Below are positions 1 to 8,152 of a stretch of DNA of 64,000 bases, in pieces (the stretch's first letter is position 1; each line of letters opens with the position of its first letter). Position numbers and translations under genes: made by a program. Under the pieces are notes generated by a model, which was given only the letters and a program-made list of their open reading frames with translations, was not told the DNA's origin and ran no database searches. Source of the stretch: Streptomyces sp. NBC_01264 (lineage in GTDB: Bacteria > Actinomycetota > Actinomycetes > Streptomycetales > Streptomycetaceae); assembly GCF_026340675.1 (NCBI RefSeq), contig NZ_JAPEOX010000001.1:2542001-2606000 (forward strand), given 5' to 3'.

Positions 1-53
1 TTCCGCATGCCGTCGATCACGCGCTTGAATGGATGACCGAAAACAGACGCTGA
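1..53 (+). CDS. C-terminal end of an upstream gene (partial)
   Basis: One frame is open from base 3 and ends at a TGA at 51-53, reading PHAVDHALEWMTENRR; the other two forward frames stop earlier. The fragment is too short to identify. Because fxsC and fxsT follow at once, the missing gene may belong to the same FxSxx-COOH peptide cluster, for example the radical SAM maturase or a HExxH hydroxylase. That is inference from the neighbours only. Confidence 0.4.
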   Translation, partial: PHAVDHALEWMTENRR

Positions 54-93
54 TTGACTGAACGATGAGGGGATGTGGCGGAGCAGCTCCGGA

Positions 94-1524
94 ATGATGT
101 TTCTTCGCTCGCATCTTCGGGACGGGGGTCGTGTGCCCGCATCAGTGCAGCCGTACTTTTTTCTCAGTTATGCGCATACACCGAGGTTCGGGGCGGGAGG
201 ACCAGACCCGGACATGTGGGTGGAGCGGCTTTTCCGCGACCTCTGCAGCCATGTCATGGCACTGACGAACCTGCCCGCGGGAGCCGAGGCCGGCTTCATG
301 GACCGGGAGATACGCAGCGGTGAGGGCTGGTCGGAACGACTCGGGGCGGCTCTCGCCACCTGCCGGGTCTTCGTCCCCCTGTTCTCGCCGCGCTACTTCG
401 CCAGCGAGATGTGCGGGAAGGAATGGTTCGCCTTCGCGCAGCGCACCATCCACCACGTGGCACTCAGCAATCAGCCCGCCGAGGCCATCGTTCCCGCGTT
501 ATGGGTGCCGGTACCGCCCTCCCAACTACCCCTTCCCGCCGAGCGGTTGCAGTTCAACCACAACACCTTCGGCGAGCGGTACGTCACCGACGGGCTCTAC
601 GGCCTGATCAAACTGCGGGGCTACGCCGAGCAGTACGAGAGCGCCGTGTACGAACTCGCCAAACGGATCGTCCGGGTCGCCGAGACCGTCCGGCTCGACC
701 CGATCCGGCCGCTCGACTACCGCCTCGTGCCCAGCGCCTTCGGCTCCCCGGGCAGCACTCCCGGGCCCACCGCCCGCACCCTGCACGTCACCGTGGCCGC
801 CGCCTCCCGGCACGATCTGCCCGAGGGCCGCAGCCCCGAGTACTACGGGGACAGCGCGCTGGACTGGAACCCGTACCACCCGGTCTCCCAACGGCCCATC
901 GCCTACGTGGCCGAGGACCTGGTCCGCAACCTCAACTACCAGACGACGGTGGGCTCGTTCGACGACGAGGCCGGTCACTTCGACTCCAAACAGCCGCCGA
1001 CCCGGCCCGAGATCCTCATCGTGGACCGGTGGGCGGTGGAGGACGAGCAGCGCCGGCAGCGCCTGGCCGCCTTCGACCAGGAGTCCCGGCCGTGGATCAA
1101 CGTGGTCGTGCCGTGGAACCGGTACGACCACCAGAGCCGCGCGAAGGAGAGCGAGCTGGCCCACCGGCTCGAGGACACCATGCCCGTCAAGATGAGCCAG
1201 GGCCGGGCCGCCTGCCGGGCCGCCGCCAACGGCGTGGCCAACATGGAGACGCTCGGGCAGATCCTGCCGCAGGTGGTCGAGGCCGCCGCCCAGCAGTTCC
1301 TCAGACACGCCCAGGTCTATCCACCGGCCGGCAGCCCCGCCGCCGGAACCGAACGGCCCCGGCTGCTCGGTCCGATGGGGATGAACGGGCCGCCGGCTCC
1401 ACCACCGGCCCCCTTCCCGCCCACCGTGGGCGACACGGGCGACGGCTCCGGGCCGAGCGAGCGGGCCGGACTCACCGACAGCAACGACAACGACCGGGGG
1501 GACGCGGATGACATCGAGTCGTGA
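94..1524 (+). CDS. fxsC: TIR-like protein FxsC
   Basis: This is a soluble protein of about 476 residues with an N-terminal TIR-like fold. The segment PYFFLSYAH near residue 21 is the first beta strand, followed by AGFMDREI and CRVFVPLFSPRYFASEMCGKEW, the pattern of FxsC proteins. These accompany FxSxx-COOH peptides (FxsA) and their radical SAM maturase FxsB. The C-terminal half is a separate domain of unknown role and the last 70 residues are proline- and glycine-rich. The start is uncertain: the frame opens at ATG 73, ATG 94 has GGAG ten bases upstream, and GTG 133 would begin just before the conserved core. The 3' end overlaps fxsT by 17 bases, so the two are probably translated together. 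Function is unknown; related TIR domains sense or consume NAD-type nucleotides, but I see no clear catalytic motif. Confidence 0.8.
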   Translation: MMFLRSHLRDGGRVPASVQPYFFLSYAHTPRFGAGGPDPDMWVERLFRDLCSHVMALTNLPAGAEAGFMDREIRSGEGWSERLGAALATCRVFVPLFSPRYFASEMCGKEWFAFAQRTIHHVALSNQPAEAIVPALWVPVPPSQLPLPAERLQFNHNTFGERYVTDGLYGLIKLRGYAEQYESAVYELAKRIVRVAETVRLDPIRPLDYRLVPSAFGSPGSTPGPTARTLHVTVAAASRHDLPEGRSPEYYGDSALDWNPYHPVSQRPIAYVAEDLVRNLNYQTTVGSFDDEAGHFDSKQPPTRPEILIVDRWAVEDEQRRQRLAAFDQESRPWINVVVPWNRYDHQSRAKESELAHRLEDTMPVKMSQGRAACRAAANGVANMETLGQILPQVVEAAAQQFLRHAQVYPPAGSPAAGTERPRLLGPMGMNGPPAPPPAPFPPTVGDTGDGSGPSERAGLTDSNDNDRGDADDIES

Positions 1525-4500
1525 CAGCCAGAGCCATGACAGCCAGCACGACAGCCGTGACGAGCACCGCGAGGGGCGCATCGTCACCTTCTACTCCTAC
1601 AAGGGCGGCACCGGCCGCACGATGGCACTGGCCAACACCGCCTGGATCCTCGCCGCCAACGGCAAGCGGGTCCTCGCGGTGGACTGGGACCTGGAGGCTC
1701 CCGGCCTGCACCGCTTCTTCCACCCCTTCCTGGACCCCTCCACCCTCGGCGCCACCACCGGGGTCATCGACCTGATCAGCGAGTACGCGTGGGCGGCCAC
1801 CAGCCCGGTGCAGCGCGCCGACGACTGGCACAAGGACTACGCGCGGATCCAGCCGCACGCCGTCTCGCTCACCCCCGAGACCCTCGGCTGGGAGTTCCCC
1901 GACGGCGGGACCCTCGACTTCGTCTCGGCGGGCCGGCAGAACCGCGAGTACTCGGCGACCGTCTCGACCTTCGACTGGGACAACTTCTACGACCGCCTCG
2001 GCGGCGGGCTCTTCTTCGACGCCTTACGGGCGGACATGAAGCGGAACTACGACTACGTCCTGATCGACAGCCGCACCGGCCTCTCCGACATAGCCGACAT
2101 CTGCACGGTCCACCTGCCCGACGTCCTGGTCGACTGCTTCACCCTGTCCGACCAGTCCATCGACGGTGCGGCCTCCGTGGCCCGGCAGATCGACGAGCGG
2201 TTCAACGACCGCGGCATCAAGATCTACCCGGTCCCGATGCGCATCGACGAGGGCGAGAAGGAGAAGGCCGACGCGGGCCGCGCCCTGGCCCGGATCAAGT
2301 TCGACCGCTTCCCCAACGGCCTGATCGGGGACGACCTCACCTCCTACTGGGGCGCGGTGGAGATCCCGTACCGCCCCTACTACGCCTACGAGGAGACCCT
2401 GGCCACCTTCGGGGACGAGGCCGGGCTCACCAACTCCCTGCTCTCCGCCTTCGAACGGCTCACCGCCGTCGTCACCGAGGGCGACGTCACCTCCATGCCG
2501 GCCATCGGCGAGGAGGTGCGCCTGCGCATCCGCGACGCCTTCACCCGGCGCCGCCCCGCCCTGCCCGCGGACCTCTTCCTCTCCTACGTCGCCGAGAACC
2601 GCATGTGGGCCGACTGGATCGAATCGGTGCTCACCCGGGCCGGCTTCCGGGTCGTCCCCCGGGACGTCTCCGCCGAACGGACCCCGGACGCGGCCTCGGG
2701 GGACACCCTGGGCGGAGCCGGCATCAGCGTCGACAACGCCGCGCGGACCGTGGTGCTGCTCTCCAGCGCCTACCTCAAGTCCGCCCGCGCGGTGGACGTG
2801 TGGGAGCGGGCCGCGGCCGAGGACCCGACCGGGGGCCGGCGCCAGCTGGTGCCGCTGCGGGTGGGCGACGTACGCCTGTCGACCCCGTACATCGACCGCA
2901 ATCCGGTGGACCTGTTCCGCCTCGACGAGGTGCACGCCACGACCGCGCTGCTGCGCGCGGTGGAACGGCCGATGGCGCTGCCCGACACCGTCGCCAGTGC
3001 CTCCGCGCCCGGCCCCCGCTTCCCGGGGACGGTCCCGAAGATCTGGAACGCGCCGCCCCGCAACCCCGGGTTCACCGGCCGCTCCATCGTGCTGGAGCGG
3101 ATGCGCGACCAGCTCGGCGGCGGCATATCCGTGGTGCTGCCGCAGCCGCAGACCCTGTTCGGGCTCGGCGGCGTGGGCAAGACCCAGGTGGCGCTGGAGT
3201 ACGTGCACCGGTTCATGGCCGACTACGACCTGGTCTGGTGGATCTCCGCCGAGCAGACCGACGACGTGGTCGCCGCCCTCGCGGAACTGGCCGTACGACT
3301 CGGCGCGCAGACCGGCGAGGACATGTCGGCCGCCTCCCAGGAGGCGATCGACCTGCTGCGGCGCGGGGTTCCCTCCTCGCGCTGGCTGCTCGTCTTCGAC
3401 AACGCCGACGACCCCGAGACCCTCAAGCGGTACTTCCCGCCGGGCGGCCCGGGGCACGTGCTGGTCACCTCCCGCAACCAGTCCTGGTCCCAGTACGGCG
3501 ACGCCCTCCCGGTGGACGTCTTCCTGCGCGAGGAGTCCATCGAGCACCTCCAGCGCCGGGCCCCCGGGCTCAGCAAGGAGGACGCCGAGCAGGTGGCCAT
3601 CGCGGTCGGCGACCTGCCGCTGGCCGTCGAGCAGGCGGGCGCCTGGATCGCGGAGACCGCGACCCCGGTGTCCGCGTACATCGAGCAGCTCGCCCAGCAG
3701 GCCGCCCGGGTGCTGGCGCTGAACCAGCCGCCCGGCTACCCGGAGCCGGTGGCCGCCACCTGGAACGTCTCCATAGAACGGCTCCAGTCCCGCTCCCCCG
3801 CGGCCGTACGGCTGCTCCAGCTCTGCGCGTTCTTCGCGCCCGAGCCGATCTCGGCGAACCTGCTCTACAGCAAGGAGATGATCGACGCCCTGAAGCCGTA
3901 CGACTCCTCCCTCCAGGAGAAGCTGGTCCTGGGCCGGGTCATCCGGGAGATCGGCCGGTTCGCCCTCGCCAAGGTCGACCAGGTCAGCAACAGCATCCAG
4001 GTCCACCGCCTGGTGCAGGCCGTGATCCGGGCGCAGCTCTCCGAGGAGGAGCAGCGCGAGGCCCGGCACGCGGTGCACCGGATCCTGGCGGGTGCGCGGC
4101 CGGACGACGACGAGCCGATAGACAACCCGGAGACCTGGCCGCGGTTCAACACCATCTGGCCGCACCTGACCCCCTCCGAGGCCCGGTTCTGCAAGGAGCC
4201 GGAGACCCGCCGGCTGCTGATCGACCGCGTCCGCTACCTCTGGAAGCGCGGTGACTTTAAGGCCGCGTACGCGCTGGGCGAGGAGCTGCGCGAGACCTGG
4301 CGCGAGACCCTGGGCGGCGACGACCTCCAGTACCTGTACCTGCGCTTCCACCTCTCCAACATCCTGCGCTCGCAGGGCCGGTTCGTGGAGGCGATGGAGC
4401 TGGACGAGGGCACCCTGGAGCGCCAGCAGGCGGCGCTGGGCGTCTCGCACCCGCACACCTACATGACCACGAGCGGTCTGGCGATGGACCTGGGCGCGCT

Positions 4501-5524
4501 CGGCCGCTACGGCGAGGCGATGGAGCTGGCGAACGCCGCGCACGAGGGCTTCGGGCAGATCTTCCACGAGGCGCACCCGCGCACCCTGGCCGCCGCGAAC
4601 AACCTGGCGCTGAACCTGCGCATGATCGGGCAGTACGCGCGGGCCAGGGAGATCGACCAGGAGGTCTTCGACCGGCGCACCGAGGTGCTGGGCACGGACC
4701 ACCCGTACACCCTGTCCTCGGCGCAGAACCTGGCGCGCGACCTGCGCGAGGTGGGCCGGTACGACGACTCGGTGCAACTGCTGAGCCGGACGTACGAGAT
4801 CTACAAGCGGACCCTGGGCCGGGCCTTCCCCGGCACCCTGTCGGCGGCCAAGAACCTCGCGGTCTCCCTGCGCAGGGCGGGGGACGTGGAGGACGCGCTG
4901 CGGCTGACCACGGCGACCCGCAACCGATACCGGGCCAAGTACACCTCGGTCAACCCGGACCTGCTGGCCTGCGAACTGAACCTGGCCGCCGACCTGTTCG
5001 CGACCGGGGACCCGGGCGGTGCGCGGGACCTGGCCCAGGAGGTGGTGGACGAGTACGTGAAGGTGCCGGGCGAGCGGCACCCGTACACCCTGGCCGCGGT
5101 CAACAACCTCGCGGTGTTCCACTGGGGCACGGGTGCGGCGGACACCGCCGACACGATGCTGCGCCAGACCATCCACCACATGCGCGAGGTGCTGGGCGAC
5201 AACCACCCGCACACCATCTTCGCCAACCTCAACCTGGCCAACGCCCGGGCCGACCTGGGCGATCCGGAGGGCGCCCTGGAGCTGGAGCGGATCTCGGTGA
5301 TGCGGCTGCGCGAGGCGCTGGGCGTCCACCACCCGGAGACCCTGGCGAGCTCCTCCAACATGGCGGTCAGCCTGGACATGATGGGCCGCAAGGAGGAGGC
5401 GAACCGGGTACGGGCCGAGGCGGTGGCCGAGCTGACCCGGCTGCTCGGCGAGGACCACGGGCTGACCCGGTACGCCCGCGACGAGCGCCGGGTCCACCGG
5501 GACTTGGAGCCGCTGGCGGTGTGA
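1508..5524 (+). CDS. fxsT: FxSxx-COOH system TPR protein FxsT (P-loop, TIR-like, NB-ARC, TPR)
   Basis: This is a 1338-residue signalling-type NTPase. Residues 26-38 read VTFYSYKGGTGRT, a MinD/ParA-like deviant Walker A with Arg where Lys is usual, and YDYVLIDSRTGLSD follows as the Walker B region. A TIR-like segment (DLFLSYVAENRMWADW) starts near residue 355. A complete NB-ARC/STAND module starts near 548, with P-loop GLGGVGKT, WLLVFDNADDPE and DLPLAVEQAGAWI. From about 910 to the end there are TPRs of kinesin-light-chain type, with repeated HPHT/HPYTL and NNLA motifs. The ATG lies inside the end of fxsC. Family and architecture match FxsT of the FxSxx-COOH peptide systems; the cellular role is not established. 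A strong terminator follows the stop. Confidence 0.88.
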   Translation: MTSSRDSQSHDSQHDSRDEHREGRIVTFYSYKGGTGRTMALANTAWILAANGKRVLAVDWDLEAPGLHRFFHPFLDPSTLGATTGVIDLISEYAWAATSPVQRADDWHKDYARIQPHAVSLTPETLGWEFPDGGTLDFVSAGRQNREYSATVSTFDWDNFYDRLGGGLFFDALRADMKRNYDYVLIDSRTGLSDIADICTVHLPDVLVDCFTLSDQSIDGAASVARQIDERFNDRGIKIYPVPMRIDEGEKEKADAGRALARIKFDRFPNGLIGDDLTSYWGAVEIPYRPYYAYEETLATFGDEAGLTNSLLSAFERLTAVVTEGDVTSMPAIGEEVRLRIRDAFTRRRPALPADLFLSYVAENRMWADWIESVLTRAGFRVVPRDVSAERTPDAASGDTLGGAGISVDNAARTVVLLSSAYLKSARAVDVWERAAAEDPTGGRRQLVPLRVGDVRLSTPYIDRNPVDLFRLDEVHATTALLRAVERPMALPDTVASASAPGPRFPGTVPKIWNAPPRNPGFTGRSIVLERMRDQLGGGISVVLPQPQTLFGLGGVGKTQVALEYVHRFMADYDLVWWISAEQTDDVVAALAELAVRLGAQTGEDMSAASQEAIDLLRRGVPSSRWLLVFDNADDPETLKRYFPPGGPGHVLVTSRNQSWSQYGDALPVDVFLREESIEHLQRRAPGLSKEDAEQVAIAVGDLPLAVEQAGAWIAETATPVSAYIEQLAQQAARVLALNQPPGYPEPVAATWNVSIERLQSRSPAAVRLLQLCAFFAPEPISANLLYSKEMIDALKPYDSSLQEKLVLGRVIREIGRFALAKVDQVSNSIQVHRLVQAVIRAQLSEEEQREARHAVHRILAGARPDDDEPIDNPETWPRFNTIWPHLTPSEARFCKEPETRRLLIDRVRYLWKRGDFKAAYALGEELRETWRETLGGDDLQYLYLRFHLSNILRSQGRFVEAMELDEGTLERQQAALGVSHPHTYMTTSGLAMDLGALGRYGEAMELANAAHEGFGQIFHEAHPRTLAAANNLALNLRMIGQYARAREIDQEVFDRRTEVLGTDHPYTLSSAQNLARDLREVGRYDDSVQLLSRTYEIYKRTLGRAFPGTLSAAKNLAVSLRRAGDVEDALRLTTATRNRYRAKYTSVNPDLLACELNLAADLFATGDPGGARDLAQEVVDEYVKVPGERHPYTLAAVNNLAVFHWGTGAADTADTMLRQTIHHMREVLGDNHPHTIFANLNLANARADLGDPEGALELERISVMRLREALGVHHPETLASSSNMAVSLDMMGRKEEANRVRAEAVAELTRLLGEDHGLTRYARDERRVHRDLEPLAV

Positions 5525-5527
5525 TCC

Positions 5528-5560
5528 GCGGGGGCGGCTCCCGCCGGGAGCCGCCCCCGC
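5528..5560 (+). terminator. Strong hairpin terminator after fxsT
   Basis: A perfect 15-bp inverted repeat (5528-5542 with 5546-5560) encloses a 3-base loop. It begins four bases after the fxsT stop codon and has no U-tract, as is usual in Streptomyces. It argues that the next gene has its own promoter and start, and does not begin at the GTG overlapping the fxsT stop. Confidence 0.85.
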
Positions 5561-5604
5561 ACCTCCCCCGATCCATGGACGAGCAGCAGACTGGGGGGTT
5601 CGCT

Positions 5605-6513
5605 GTGAGTGACAGCATGACCTTTCGCAACGAGGACCTGCCGGCCCTCTTCCACCACACCGACCAGGCGGCGATCTCCCGGCAGCGGGAATCCACCCAG
5701 GCCACGCGCGCCCAGCTGATGCTGCTCGTCGTGGCCGCCGCCGTCGCCGCCCTGCCCGCGGGGCCCAAGCTCGGCTCCGCTTACCTGTCGGGGCTCCTCA
5801 GCGTGCTCGCGTACGCCGGGGTGCTGGGCGTGGGCGTACGGGCCACCCGGCGCCGGGCGCGCCCGCAGTGGCAGCTCAACCGCAGCGCCGCGGAGTTCAT
5901 CAAATCGCTGGCCTGGCGGTACGCCGTCCACGGCGCACCGTTCGGCAGCGAGGTCCCGGGCGTCGAGGAGACGTACCGGACCCGGCTGGAGGCGGGACTG
6001 AACGAGCTGCGGAAGATGGGCTGGGAGGATCCGCGGACGGCCGGGCCGGTGCCCGAGGGCGGGGAGATCACCGGGGCGATGTTCCGGCTGCGGGGGCTGG
6101 ACTACCAGGTCCGCCGGGAGACGTACGTCCGCGACCGGCTGATCGAGCAGCGCAACTGGTACCAGCGCAAGACGGAGGTGTCCCGGCGCGCCACGGCCCT
6201 GTGGTCGTGGTCGATCGTGCTGCTGACCCTGCTGGCGCTGCTGTTCGCCCTCTTCGGGGCGTTCGGTTCGGGTCCGGGGCCGGCGCTGACCGGGCTGCTG
6301 AGCGCGGCGGCGACGGCCGGCATCGCCTGGAACGAGGTGCGGCGCCACCATCCGCTGATCGAGGCGCACACCCTGATCGAGCAGGACCTCTCCGCGATGA
6401 TGGTCGTGATGCAGACGACGATCACGGAGACGCAGTGGCCGGCGGCGGTCTACGAGACCGAGCGGTACGTGTCCCCGCAGCACACGGACTGGCTGGCCCG
6501 GCACAGCAGTTGA
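5605..6513 (+). CDS. DUF4231/SLATT-like four-helix membrane protein
   Basis: The predicted protein has 302 residues. Two hydrophobic helices (about residues 30-80) come first, then a soluble charged region, then a second hydrophobic pair near 205-255 (SWSIVLLTLLALLFALF and GLLSAAATAGIAW). This is the layout of DUF4231 proteins, which belong to the SLATT class of two-helix membrane effectors that comparative genomics links to SLOG, TIR and SMODS nucleotide-sensing proteins. Start: the frame is open from 5521, but GTG 5605 has a GGGGGG ribosome-binding site six bases upstream and skips the terminator at 5528-5560; ATG 5575 is possible. The 3' end faces the SLOG-like gene with only 19 bases between. 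Pore formation in the membrane is inference from the family. Confidence 0.8.
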   Translation: MSDSMTFRNEDLPALFHHTDQAAISRQRESTQATRAQLMLLVVAAAVAALPAGPKLGSAYLSGLLSVLAYAGVLGVGVRATRRRARPQWQLNRSAAEFIKSLAWRYAVHGAPFGSEVPGVEETYRTRLEAGLNELRKMGWEDPRTAGPVPEGGEITGAMFRLRGLDYQVRRETYVRDRLIEQRNWYQRKTEVSRRATALWSWSIVLLTLLALLFALFGAFGSGPGPALTGLLSAAATAGIAWNEVRRHHPLIEAHTLIEQDLSAMMVVMQTTITETQWPAAVYETERYVSPQHTDWLARHSS

Positions 6514-6532
6514 CCCGGGGGCGGGCGTGGCC

Positions 6533-7012
6533 TCAGTCCCGGGTCACGCCCTCCCGCCAGATCACGGTGACGGGCTTGCCGAGCTCGCGGGCGTAGGCGA
6601 CGATCTCCGCGGTGCCGCCGTGCCCGCGTGCGGGCAGGCCGTCCCAGACGGCGACGAGGCGGTCGCAGGAGTCGGCGATCCAGGTTCCGGCCGCGTAGTA
6701 GGCCTCGTCGGTGGAGCGGGCGAAGTCCATCCGGACCTCCTGGGCGGCCCGGCGCTTGAGCCCCAGGTACCGGTCGAGCGCGCCGGCGTCCTCGAAGCCC
6801 TCCTCGTAGTCCCCGCTGGGGATGACCACGGTGAGGTCCGCGCCGCATTCCAGCGCGATGGCGGCGAACAGCTGGTCCGCTCCCTCGGCGAGGCTGGAGA
6901 GGGCCTCCAACGGCCCCTCGTGGCCACCGAGTACGGCCCGCAGGCCCTGCTCCACATGGCCGAGCAGCTCGTCCGGAATCGACCGGTGCCCGGTCACGCC
7001 GATTCGCTTCAT
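6533..7012 (-). CDS. SLOG-like Rossmann nucleotide-binding protein
   Basis: This is a 159-residue single-domain protein. VTGHR (6-10) follows the first strand, GADQLFA sits at 44-50, a second strand ends in VVIPSGDY, and RLVAVWDGLPARGHGGTAEIV covers 118-138. This VTGHR...WDG...GGTAEIV pattern fits the SLOG superfamily (DprA/LOG/TRPM-N-like), whose members are predicted to bind or cut nucleotide signals. ATG 7012 is chosen because a GGGGGGAG site lies upstream; an in-frame alternative at 7054 lacks one. It converges on a SLATT-like membrane protein, and SLOG plus SLATT is a predicted sensor-effector pairing in conflict systems. No catalytic assignment can be made from sequence alone. Confidence 0.8.
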   Translation of the reverse strand: MKRIGVTGHRSIPDELLGHVEQGLRAVLGGHEGPLEALSSLAEGADQLFAAIALECGADLTVVIPSGDYEEGFEDAGALDRYLGLKRRAAQEVRMDFARSTDEAYYAAGTWIADSCDRLVAVWDGLPARGHGGTAEIVAYARELGKPVTVIWREGVTRD

Positions 7013-7044
7013 GCAGAAACCCGCTCCCCCCGTGGACACGAACG

Positions 7045-7083
7045 CCCTGGACATCCTCCCAGAAGGCGGGAGGACGTCCAGGG
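7045..7083 (-). terminator. Hairpin terminator downstream of protease 1
   Basis: A 16-bp stem (7045-7060 with 7068-7083, one mismatch) with a 7-base loop lies 47 bases past the protease stop and ahead of the SLOG-like gene. It closes the protease transcript and closely resembles the terminator of the second protease at 9105-9142. Confidence 0.8.
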
Positions 7084-7129
7084 GTGCGGCGGGGGCGCAC
7101 GGGTCCGTGGTGCGGCCCCGGAGCGGGGG

Positions 7130-8005
7130 CTAGTACACGCTCACGCCGTACGCGTTGAGCGCCTCGACGACGGGCTGGAAGAACGTGGTCCCGCCCGAGG
7201 TGCAGTTGCCGCTGCCGCCGGAGGTGAGGCCGACCGCGCGGGTGCCGGAGTAGAGCGGGCCGCCGCTGTCACCGGGCTCGGCGCAGACGTTGGTCCGGAT
7301 CATGCCGTAGACGACGTCGCCGCCGCCGTAGTTCACGGTGGCGTTGAGCCCGGTCACCGTGCCGCTGTGGATGCCGGTGGTGGAGCCTCGCCGGGTGACG
7401 GCCAGGCCGTTGGTGGCGTTGATGGCGCTGGTGATGTCCTGGCTGCCGACAGTCCCGGGGTGGGCGACGGCGGCGTTGTCGTAGCGGACGAGTCCGTAGT
7501 CGTTGTTCGGGAAGCTGGAGCCCACGGTGGGGCCAATGACGGTGGTGCGGGCGGAGTTGCTCCACCAGGTGCCCGCACCGTCGGTGCAGTGTCCGGCGGT
7601 CAGGATGTAGTAGGTGCTGCCGCTGCGGACGTTGAAGCCGGCCGAACAGCGCCAGCCGGAGGCGTAGATGGCGTCGCCGCCGGAGATCAGCTTCCTCAGC
7701 TTGCCGGGGGTGCGCTCGATGCGCAGGGCGGCCGCGTTCGCTCCGGCCTCGCTGCGGATCCTGGCGATGCTCGCCGCCGAGACGGTGGAGTCGGCGGTGA
7801 CCACGAGGGTGCCGGTGGCGGGGTCGGTGTGCCAGGCGGTACCGGCCACGTCGGCGCGCAGGACCGAGGCGCCGGCGGAGGCGAGCCGGTCGGCGCTGAA
7901 GCCGCCGTCGGCGTGCGCGGCCGTGGGGGCGGCGAGGGCGGCCACCGCGGCCATGCCGGTGGCCACGGCGAACAGCCTGGAACGGATGATGCTCTTGATC
8001 GTCAC
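7130..8005 (-). CDS. Streptogrisin B-like secreted S1 protease
   Basis: This is a 291-residue preproenzyme of the alpha-lytic/streptogrisin family. Residues 1-32 form a Sec signal peptide ending AHA, about 33-106 are the propeptide, and the mature enzyme should start at ISGGDAIY near 107. The catalytic triad is His139 (TAGHC), Asp169 (NNDYG) and Ser247 (GDSGGP), with two conserved disulfides. The mature part is very close to my memory of S. griseus protease B. Start: the frame extends to 8119, but GTG 8005 has an ideal GGGAGGA site and begins the signal peptide. It is monocistronic, with a terminator at 7045-7083. A close paralogue sits at 9210-10094 and the two share an upstream motif. Confidence 0.93.
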   Translation of the reverse strand: MTIKSIIRSRLFAVATGMAAVAALAAPTAAHADGGFSADRLASAGASVLRADVAGTAWHTDPATGTLVVTADSTVSAASIARIRSEAGANAAALRIERTPGKLRKLISGGDAIYASGWRCSAGFNVRSGSTYYILTAGHCTDGAGTWWSNSARTTVIGPTVGSSFPNNDYGLVRYDNAAVAHPGTVGSQDITSAINATNGLAVTRRGSTTGIHSGTVTGLNATVNYGGGDVVYGMIRTNVCAEPGDSGGPLYSGTRAVGLTSGGSGNCTSGGTTFFQPVVEALNAYGVSVY

Positions 8006-8088
8006 TTGTCGTCCTCCCGAGTGGGGTTCGGAGGCCCGGCGGGGTGGGGTGGTGCCGGAGCCCGTGGAGGGCGGCCGGGGGCGCGGCG

Positions 8089-8124
8089 GACGAGATGGCG
8101 CTCGACGTGCCCCTGACAAGCCCC
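8089..8124 (-). promoter_or_regulatory. Conserved upstream element of protease 1
   Basis: On the minus strand this stretch contains CTTGTCAGGGGCACG, then CGA, ATCT and GTC at fixed spacing. The same pattern lies upstream of the second protease at 10173-10207, while the DNA between each element and its GTG has diverged. It is probably the promoter or an operator; TTGTCA could serve as a -35 hexamer. Seen as similarity between two copies only. Confidence 0.55.
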
Positions 8125-8152
8125 GAGAGACGCTGACGGGAGTCTCCTGGTG

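Noticed and set aside
2024..5497. A 1157-codon minus-strand frame opposite fxsT
   Set aside because: Its sequence shows no domain, and the forward strand encodes FxsT with several recognisable domains.
5521..5604. Start of the DUF4231 gene at the GTG overlapping the fxsT stop
   Set aside because: The 15-bp terminator hairpin would lie inside the coding region, while GTG 5605 has a good ribosome-binding site.
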